Part shown: in pieces, positions 22,809 through 28,378 of the stretch
Layout: every line of letters starts with the position of its first letter
How positions within the stretch are numbered: position 1 is the first letter of the stretch
NCBI GenBank assembly: GCA_022839105.1
Contig: JALHDH010000101.1
Location: forward strand, 1-28,378
Length of the DNA: 28,378 nt
Direction of reading: 5' to 3'
DNA from: a bacterium
GTDB taxonomy: Bacteria > Vulcanimicrobiota > Xenobia > Xenobiales > Xenobiaceae
The notes under the pieces: generated by a model
What the model was told of the DNA's origin: nothing
What the model saw: the letters and a program-made list of their open reading frames with translations, nothing else
The model's database searches: none
Made by a program: the position numbers and the translations under genes

Positions 22809-23483
22809 ATGAAAGTCCGCTGTCTTTTCTTCGCCTCGCTCGGGGACCTGGTGGGAGCCTCGGAGGCCCTTCACGAGGTGCCGCCCGGAGCCCGCGTTGC
22901 CGATCTCCTGGACCATCTCCAGGAACGGCATGCCGGGTTGGAGGCCCGCAGGTCCGAGTTCCGGGTCGCCGTGGAGGGGGAGTTCGTGGCCGAGGAGCAT
23001 CCTCTCTTCGAAGGGGCCGAGGTGGCCCTGGTCCCGCCGGTCAGCGGGGGGAGCGGCGGGCTGGTCCGCCTTTCCGCCGAGCCGATCTCGGTCGACGAGT
23101 GCCTGCAGGCGGTGCGCCGGGCGGATTGCGGTGCGGTGGTCCTGTTCCTGGGGACGGTTCGCAACCACACGGACGGCCAGTCGGTCCGGCTTCTGGAATA
23201 CACCTCCTACGAGCGGATGGCCCGCAGCAGCCTGGAGGCTCTCTCTGAAGAGGTGTGTCGGCGTTTCCCGGTGGGCGAGGTGGCCCTGTGGCACCGGACG
23301 GGAGCGCTCCAACCCGGCGAGATCTCGGTGGTCGTGGCCGTCAGCGCGCCGCATCGCGACGAGGCCTTCGCCGCCGCGCGCTGGGCCCTGGACACCCTGA
23401 AGGAGACGGTTCCGGTCTGGAAGAAGGAATTCGACCAGGACGGGGCCGTGTGGATCGAGGGCGAACGGCGGCACCCCGGCTGA
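22809..23483 (+). CDS. MoaD-MoaE fusion, molybdopterin synthase
   Basis: Molybdopterin synthase puts two sulfurs on precursor Z (cPMP). MoaD carries the sulfur as a thiocarboxylate on its C-terminal glycine and MoaE is the catalytic subunit. Here both are in one 224-residue chain. Residues 1-81 are MoaD-like (FFASLGDLVG, EFRVAVEGEFV) and end in VPPVSGG, with Gly80-Gly81. Residues 88-224 are MoaE-like: RLSAEPISVDE, GAVVLFLGTVRNHTDG, WHRTGALQPGEISVVVAVSAPHRDEAF, and Lys198/Lys205 at the spacing of the E. coli MoaE catalytic lysines 119 and 126. The linker is SGGLV. Because MoaD normally needs a free C-terminal Gly-Gly, processing may be required, as proposed for mycobacterial MoaX. The ATG lacks a strong ribosome site. 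Confidence 0.92.
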   Translation: MKVRCLFFASLGDLVGASEALHEVPPGARVADLLDHLQERHAGLEARRSEFRVAVEGEFVAEEHPLFEGAEVALVPPVSGGSGGLVRLSAEPISVDECLQAVRRADCGAVVLFLGTVRNHTDGQSVRLLEYTSYERMARSSLEALSEEVCRRFPVGEVALWHRTGALQPGEISVVVAVSAPHRDEAFAAARWALDTLKETVPVWKKEFDQDGAVWIEGERRHPG

Positions 23484-23538
23484 GCTCCCCGGAACCGGTC
23501 GTCGCGCGGAGAGCGTCCGAGAAGGAGAACCGCGTCTG

Positions 23539-24660
23539 ATGCCCCGTGGAGACTGGCACCGAACCCTCGAAGCCAAGGTCCGCTCGGGCGGGCGATTGGC
23601 CCTGGAGGAGGGATTGGCCTTGTATGCCGAGCCGGACCTGGCCTGGCTGGGAGGGCTGGCCAACCTCCGCCGCGAGCAGGCCTTCGGCAACCAGACCACC
23701 TACGTGGTCAACCTCCACCTGAACTACACCAACCTGTGCGTGGGTTCGTGCCTTTTCTGCGCCTTCGCCCGCAGGCCGGGCGAGCCCGGGGCCTACGAGA
23801 TGACCCTCGAGGAGATGGTGGAGCGGATCGGAACCCTGCGCGGCGTGCCCGGGGCCGAGGTCCACATCGTCGGGGGACTTCATCCGAAGCACCCCTATCG
23901 CTTCTATCCCGATCTTCTCGAGGCCCTTCATCGCGCCGATCCTGGAGTGCACCTGAAGGCCTTCACGGCGGTGGAGATCGAGCACTTCGCCGGGCTTGCC
24001 GGGCGCAGCGTCGAGTGGGTCCTGGAGGATCTCAAGGCCCATGGCCTGGGCTCCATGCCCGGAGGGGGAGCCGAGGTCCTGGTCGAGCGCATCCATCGCA
24101 AGCTGCACCCGACCAAGATCGGTCCTGACCGCTGGCTGGAGATCCACGCCTGCGCCCATCGTCTGGGAATTCCCACCAGCGCCACCATGCTGGCCGGGCA
24201 TATCGAGATGCCGGCCGAGCGCCTCGAGCACATGGATCGGCTGCGCCAGGCCCAGGATCGCAGCGGAGGCTTCCTGGCCTTCATCCCGCTTCGCTTCCAT
24301 CCGGGCAACACCCGGCTCGCCGGGCTTCCCCTGATGAGCGACGAGCAGGTTCTGCGCGATCTGGCCATCGGCCGCCTGATGCTGGACAATATCCCCCACG
24401 TCAAGGCCTATTGGGTCATGTCGGGGCTCCAGGCCGCAGTGCGGGCCCAGTGGTTCGGGGCGGATGATCTCGACGGGACCGTCGTCGAGGAGCGGATCAC
24501 CCACATGGCCGGCTGCCTTTCGCCCGCAGGCCTGGCCGAGGAGAACCTGCGCCGCCTGATCCTCGAGGCCGGGCGCCAGCCGGTTCGCCGCGACGCGTTG
24601 TATCGGCCCCTGGAACCGCTTCCGGTCGAGGATGAAGCCTCGTGCGCCTCTACGTCCTAG
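23539..24660 (+). CDS. mqnE: Radical SAM aminofutalosine synthase MqnE
   Basis: MqnE joins SAM's adenosyl radical to the chorismate-derived enolpyruvyl benzoate to make aminofutalosine, an early step of the futalosine route to menaquinone. The 373-residue protein has the radical SAM cluster motif with Cys67, Cys71 and Cys74 (CVGSCLFC). It shows family motifs LHLNYTNLC, MPGGGAEVLVERIHRKLHPTKI, TMLAGHIE and FLAFIPLRFHPGNT. The related CofH and MqnC enzymes share the fold, but this PGGGAE plus GGFLAFIPL pattern fits MqnE best. The ATG is preceded by a GGAG-type site. The gene follows the MoaD-MoaE gene by 55 bases and overlaps the hydrolase gene by 19 bases. Confidence 0.9.
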   Translation: MPRGDWHRTLEAKVRSGGRLALEEGLALYAEPDLAWLGGLANLRREQAFGNQTTYVVNLHLNYTNLCVGSCLFCAFARRPGEPGAYEMTLEEMVERIGTLRGVPGAEVHIVGGLHPKHPYRFYPDLLEALHRADPGVHLKAFTAVEIEHFAGLAGRSVEWVLEDLKAHGLGSMPGGGAEVLVERIHRKLHPTKIGPDRWLEIHACAHRLGIPTSATMLAGHIEMPAERLEHMDRLRQAQDRSGGFLAFIPLRFHPGNTRLAGLPLMSDEQVLRDLAIGRLMLDNIPHVKAYWVMSGLQAAVRAQWFGADDLDGTVVEERITHMAGCLSPAGLAEENLRRLILEAGRQPVRRDALYRPLEPLPVEDEASCASTS

Positions 24661-25445
24661 GCTCGGGGGTCCTCGAGCCCACCCTGCGCCGCGGGGCCTC
24701 GGCCTACGCCCTGGAGGTGGGGGCGGAATTGCTGCTCTTGGAGATGGGCCCGGGAGCCTTGCGTTCGGCCCTGGCCTGCGGGCTGGACCCCCGACGGGCC
24801 CGGCACGTCTTCCTCAGTCACTATCATCCCGACCACGTGGCCGAGCTGATCCCGTTCCTCTTCGCCTGCAATCATGCCGAAGCCTGGAAGCCGGTCGAGG
24901 CCTTGCACTTCCACGGTCCGCCCGGCCTGGAAGAGCTGCTGGCAAATCTCGAGATCCCCTTCCGCTGGCTGCGCCCCCGAGGCTGGCAGCTCCATGTGCA
25001 CGAGCAGGTCGGCTCTCCCTTGCAGGGGAGGGGCTGGACGGCTCGGGCCTTCCCGGTCCGGCATGGATCGGCCCCGGCCGTGGCCTGGAGATTCGAAGCC
25101 GCTGGCCGGGTGCTGTGCTATTCGGGGGATACCGAGGACTGTGAGGGCTTGTTGGAGGCCGCGCGCGGGGCGGACCTGCTCTTGTGCGAGTGCACCCGGG
25201 CCGCCTCAACCCCTGCCCGTGAAGGCCATCTCGGGCCCGAGGAGATCGGGGAGCTGGCCCGCCGGGCTGGAGTCGGGCGCGTGGTCCTGACCCACCTGGA
25301 GCCTGGAACCGAAGAGGTGGATCTTCCCGGGCAGGTCCGCCAATCCTATTCCGGTCCCGTCGAACGAGCGGAGGACGGCGGGATCTGGGACCTGTCAGGA
25401 AGTTCAGGGGCTGGAGGACTTTCGCCGCAGGTCACGGAAGGTTGA
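24642..25445 (+). CDS. RNase Z-like metallo-beta-lactamase fold hydrolase
   Basis: A 267-residue metallo-beta-lactamase fold protein similar to ribonuclease Z. It has LSHYHPDHV with His60, His62, Asp64 and His65, then His141, Asp163 in SGDTEDC and His218 in VVLTHLEPG; these form a two-zinc site. A canonical tRNA-binding exosite arm is not obvious, so it could equally be a phosphodiesterase or esterase of that fold. The start is GTG at 24642, inside the end of mqnE, and no better start exists. It may be co-transcribed with mqnE, but the shared job is unknown. The C-terminal tail is low complexity and poorly conserved. Confidence 0.85.
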   Translation: MRLYVLGSGVLEPTLRRGASAYALEVGAELLLLEMGPGALRSALACGLDPRRARHVFLSHYHPDHVAELIPFLFACNHAEAWKPVEALHFHGPPGLEELLANLEIPFRWLRPRGWQLHVHEQVGSPLQGRGWTARAFPVRHGSAPAVAWRFEAAGRVLCYSGDTEDCEGLLEAARGADLLLCECTRAASTPAREGHLGPEEIGELARRAGVGRVVLTHLEPGTEEVDLPGQVRQSYSGPVERAEDGGIWDLSGSSGAGGLSPQVTEG

Positions 25446-25519
25446 CGGGAATGCGGGCTATTGGATCTTGAGCAACCCGAACCCTGTGTCCGAGGGCAAT
25501 CCCCTCCTGGAAGGGTCAA

Positions 25520-28084
25520 ATGGCTGAGAATCCTCGTCTTTGTCCGGTCTGTGCCAGGCCCCTCGAGGGGCAGGCCAAGCGTGCAGCCTGTCTGCGCTGC
25601 CACAACCTCTATCATCCCGAGTGCTGGGAGGGGTTGACCCGCTGCCTGGCTTTCGGGTGCGTCGGGAACCCGGAGGAGGCCCTCCAGGACCTGGACGATC
25701 CCGTCCCGCCAAAGGCCTGCCCGACGTGCAACTTCGAGAATCCCTCCTCGGCGGCGGTGTGCCTGTCCTGCGGGGCCAGGCTCTTCGAAAGCCCTGCGCG
25801 CTCGCTCTTCACCTCCTCCGCAGGCTGGCAGGCGGATTCGCCCGAAGCCCTCGTGCTGAAGCTGGATCGCCACTGGGAGAACGCCGTCGGGCACCTCTAC
25901 AACGGAGACCTGGAGGCCTGGTTCGGCGAACAGGGACGTCAGGATCTCGCCGAGGCCGCCCGGACGGCGCGCCAGGCCCACCCCCAACACTCCGTGGGGC
26001 TGGAGGCCTTCCTGCTGGCATCCCAGCTCGTGGAGGCGCCGCGGATCGAGGTGGCGCCGGCAAGCCTCGAGATGGAGGGCCCCGGGCCCACCTTGACCAG
26101 CGCCTTGGAGATCCGGAACCTGGGTCGTGGCTATCTTTCGGGGAATCTGCAGGCTGAGGTCCCCTGGCTGACCTTCGAGCCCGCCGAGTTCACCGGGAAC
26201 CGGACGCGGATCGCCGTGACCGCCGATCTGGCCCAGCTTCCCGAGGGGCCTGTCCCGGGAACGCTTCGACTTGAGACACCGGCCCAGTGCCTGGAGATCC
26301 AGGTGACGGCTCGCAGGATCTCGATTGCCGGGGCCCTGGCCCTGTACCGTGAAGGTCAGACCACCAAGGCGCGGAGCATGTGCCGCAAGCTGATCGAAGC
26401 CCAGGCGGCCCATGCCGACGCCGCGGTCCTGATGGCCGCCTGCCACCTGAAGGAGGAGAACCCCACCGCGGCCGTCCAGGCGCTGCGCAACCTGACCGGG
26501 GCCTGTCAGGAGCTGCCTTCGGACCTGGTCGAGGTGGTCTTCCGCTGGTTGGGCGAGAATGATCCGGCTGCCTCGGGCGTCGAGCGCGTCGAAATCTTCG
26601 AAGCCCTGATCCCCTGCGCCGAGGGGAGCTTCGCCGAGGAGCTCCGCCGGACCCTGGGGCAGGTGGCCATGGAACGGGCCCGGATGGCCGCCGCAGCCTT
26701 CCGGGAGAATAACACCTCGTTGTGGCAGGGGCGCACGGCCACCACCCAGGACGTCATCGAGCTGCTGCAGATCGCGGCGGCCTATGATCCCGCCCTGGCC
26801 GAGGAAGCCGCAACCCTGCAGAAACAGCTTCGCAAGAAGGTCACCCGGGGCAAGCTGGCCTTCAACCTGACGGTCACCCTGGTCCTGATCGCCTTGCTGG
26901 CGGCGGCCAGCGGCTCCTGGCTCTGGTCCTGGAAGCAGTCCAGGGATCTGCAGGAACTGGCCGGCCAGGCCCTGCAGGCCGGCCGCTTCGAAGAGGCGAT
27001 TCGGGATTATCGCATCCTGCTGGATTCCAGCGTCGACAACACGGAATACCGCGCCAACCTGGTCCAGGCCCTCATGGCCAAGTCCCGCGCGGCCGACGAG
27101 GCCGGGGACTTCCAGCGCAGCCGCGCGGCGCTTGTCCAGGCCGTCGACCTGGCCATCGGCAGGCGCCAGATGGAGCAGGCTGCGGCCGGGATGCTCCTGG
27201 ACTGGGCCAAGGACCTGGAGGGCAAGGGCCAGCCCGGAGAGGCTCGGGTCCGGCTGGAGCGGGCCATCAAGTTGGACTCGCAGAACCCCGAGGTGCGGGA
27301 ATCGCTGCGTCGGCTGGCCAGTGCCACCGAGTTGTATTGGAAGGTCCATGAACTTGCGGATGGCCCCCTGGGCAGTCACCCCGTGGAGGAATACAAGAAT
27401 CTGGGGGCCGTGGCCGCTGCCGTCCGGGAATTGGTGCGCAGCGGAATGGTCCCTTATGAAGCCCGGATGATGGTGGCCTTCGCGGACATGACCGGGGATG
27501 GGATCAAGGACCTGGTCGTGGCCGGGACGCAGGGGAAGGGTTCCCAGATGCGCGGGGAGTACGTCGTCTATCGCCTGGGGAATTCGCGCCTGGAATCCGT
27601 GCGGACCGGCACGGTCCGCCAGACCCCCATCCTGGTGGACCTGCAAGCCTGGGACCTGTCCGGCTCGAAGCGTTTCGATGCGGTCCTGTGCTGGGCTGCC
27701 ACCTCGGAAGACGCCGTCCTTCACACCGTGCTCCTGGCCTTCAAAGGAGGGCGCTTCCTGGAGGAGGTGGTCCCTTCGGATCTGCTCGTCGATTTCGCCG
27801 ACCACGACAAGGATGGCCGAGCCGAGGTCTGGATGGGCGAGGTCCTGGCCGAATCGACCGGGCCTGCCGATCGGGTCCTCTTCCATCGCCCCTTCCTGTG
27901 GAATGCACCGGGCTTCGAGAAGGCCACGGGAGACTTCTCGCAATACTATCGGGACTACAAGCAGAGCCTGGAGTGGCAGATCCAGGAGAACCCCTATCCG
28001 CCCTCCGACCCCCGTCACGAGAAGTACCGCCAGGATCGCTTGAAGGGTCAGGGGATGGTTGAAACGCTCCTGGATTCTCACTGA
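25520..28084 (+). CDS. Membrane protein with RING-like zinc module, TPR-like and VCBS/FG-GAP-like repeats
   Basis: An 854-residue protein of unknown function. Residues 8-47 form a zinc-binding RING-like module (Cys8, Cys11, Cys24, Cys27, His32, Cys35, Cys42, Cys47; CPVC, then CLRCHNLYHPECW), similar to prokaryotic RING fingers. A second zinc ribbon has Cys67, Cys70, Cys81 and Cys84. A conserved module with HWENAVGHLYNGDLEAWF follows, a type I know from bacterial signalling proteins, then a beta-rich section. Helical TPR-like repeats flank one membrane segment at about 449-470. Near the C-terminus, ADMTGDGIKDLVV and FADHDKDGRAEVWMG resemble VCBS/FG-GAP calcium-binding motifs. The zinc module should be cytoplasmic and the C-terminus periplasmic. 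The ATG has GGAAGGG upstream. Confidence 0.75.
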   Translation: MAENPRLCPVCARPLEGQAKRAACLRCHNLYHPECWEGLTRCLAFGCVGNPEEALQDLDDPVPPKACPTCNFENPSSAAVCLSCGARLFESPARSLFTSSAGWQADSPEALVLKLDRHWENAVGHLYNGDLEAWFGEQGRQDLAEAARTARQAHPQHSVGLEAFLLASQLVEAPRIEVAPASLEMEGPGPTLTSALEIRNLGRGYLSGNLQAEVPWLTFEPAEFTGNRTRIAVTADLAQLPEGPVPGTLRLETPAQCLEIQVTARRISIAGALALYREGQTTKARSMCRKLIEAQAAHADAAVLMAACHLKEENPTAAVQALRNLTGACQELPSDLVEVVFRWLGENDPAASGVERVEIFEALIPCAEGSFAEELRRTLGQVAMERARMAAAAFRENNTSLWQGRTATTQDVIELLQIAAAYDPALAEEAATLQKQLRKKVTRGKLAFNLTVTLVLIALLAAASGSWLWSWKQSRDLQELAGQALQAGRFEEAIRDYRILLDSSVDNTEYRANLVQALMAKSRAADEAGDFQRSRAALVQAVDLAIGRRQMEQAAAGMLLDWAKDLEGKGQPGEARVRLERAIKLDSQNPEVRESLRRLASATELYWKVHELADGPLGSHPVEEYKNLGAVAAAVRELVRSGMVPYEARMMVAFADMTGDGIKDLVVAGTQGKGSQMRGEYVVYRLGNSRLESVRTGTVRQTPILVDLQAWDLSGSKRFDAVLCWAATSEDAVLHTVLLAFKGGRFLEEVVPSDLLVDFADHDKDGRAEVWMGEVLAESTGPADRVLFHRPFLWNAPGFEKATGDFSQYYRDYKQSLEWQIQENPYPPSDPRHEKYRQDRLKGQGMVETLLDSH

Positions 28085-28098
28085 GGGAGACTGCTCTT

Positions 28099-28378
28099 TT
28101 GTCACGAGAACGCGAGAAGAAGGGAACCCGGCGGGTCGGCCTGGGTTCTCCGGCGATCCTGGTCCCGGCGGTGGTCGCGATGGTGCTGCTGGCGGTGCTG
28201 CTCCTGGCCGGTCTCTCGGGCAACCAGGGCACCGTGGCGACTCCCTCGCAGTCGCGCACCTATGATGTGTTCGCCCAGTCGGTCCGGGACATGGAGGTGC
28301 AGCGGGTGAGGATGTACCGCGACACGCTGCACGTCACCCCGCAGGAGGGGCCGGCCTACCTGGTCCAGGACGTCTCTC
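28099..28378 (+). CDS. ftsH: Start of probable FtsH membrane protease (cut by window edge)
   Basis: Ninety-three codons are in the window with no stop. The start is TTG at 28099, preceded by GAGGGAG ten bases upstream and 15 bases after the previous stop. The protein has a basic N-terminus, then one hydrophobic segment (ILVPAVVAMVLLAVLLLAGL). A short periplasmic part begins TYDVFAQSVRDMEVQRVRM and continues with DTLHVTPQEG, resembling the FtsH N-terminal domain (Y-x-x-F, then V-x-x-V and LxVT). FtsH is the membrane-anchored AAA protease that degrades damaged and regulatory proteins. The AAA and zinc-protease parts lie beyond the edge, so this rests on the N-terminus only; another single-pass protein remains possible. 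Confidence 0.62.
   Translation, partial: MSREREKKGTRRVGLGSPAILVPAVVAMVLLAVLLLAGLSGNQGTVATPSQSRTYDVFAQSVRDMEVQRVRMYRDTLHVTPQEGPAYLVQDVS

Noticed and set aside
25346..28105. Open frame of 919 codons on the minus strand
   Set aside because: It is exactly antisense to the RING-like gene, of low-complexity composition, with no recognisable domains; the plus-strand protein has clear Cys motifs and a membrane helix.

Overview
The window is high-GC, densely packed bacterial chromosome: genes commonly overlap by ATGA or lie under 20 bases apart, GTG and TTG starts are frequent, and Shine-Dalgarno sites are GGAGG-like. A porin-like outer-membrane protein, a lipoprotein, periplasmic metal-binding proteins and two MscS channels indicate a diderm (Gram-negative) cell. 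MqnE points to menaquinone made by the futalosine route. I see no phage, IS, CRISPR, tRNA or rRNA. The phylum cannot be fixed from this sequence alone; an Acidobacteriota- or Myxococcota-like high-GC diderm, or an uncultured relative, would fit.

Layout. (1) 1-2378: the last codons of an unknown gene overlap thiI; a DUF442/rhodanese-like gene lacking its cysteine then diverges from a TetR regulator. (2) 2335-7253, minus strand: a tight operon of a large P-loop ATPase, a short MscS channel and a class II photolyase. (3) 7608-9335: a larger MscS channel with a periplasmic domain. (4) 9408-11885: a three-gene zinc/manganese-type ABC importer (ZnuA-, ZnuC- and ZnuB-like). (5) 11892-19102, minus strand: a promoter, a small secreted CxxC protein, a porin with a His-rich loop, a second complete Znu-type importer, a hotdog thioesterase, and the DUF3300/DUF2950 secreted pair. 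(6) 19128-19434: a cold-shock gene broken by an exact 23-bp tandem duplication, followed by its terminator. (7) 19691-22592, minus strand: a 5'-nucleotidase-family enzyme and NhaA. (8) 22809-25445: a MoaD-MoaE fusion, MqnE and an RNase Z-like metallo-beta-lactamase. (9) 25520-28378: a membrane protein with a RING-like zinc module, TPR-like and VCBS/FG-GAP-like parts, then the start of a probable ftsH.

The main theme is metal acquisition. Two non-identical Znu-type importers converge on the DUF3300/DUF2950 pair, and the second also carries an outer-membrane protein with a likely metal-binding loop. The most unusual points are the broken cold-shock gene, the ATPase-MscS-photolyase operon, the MoaD-MoaE fusion with an internal Gly-Gly, and the RING-like membrane protein next to ftsH.
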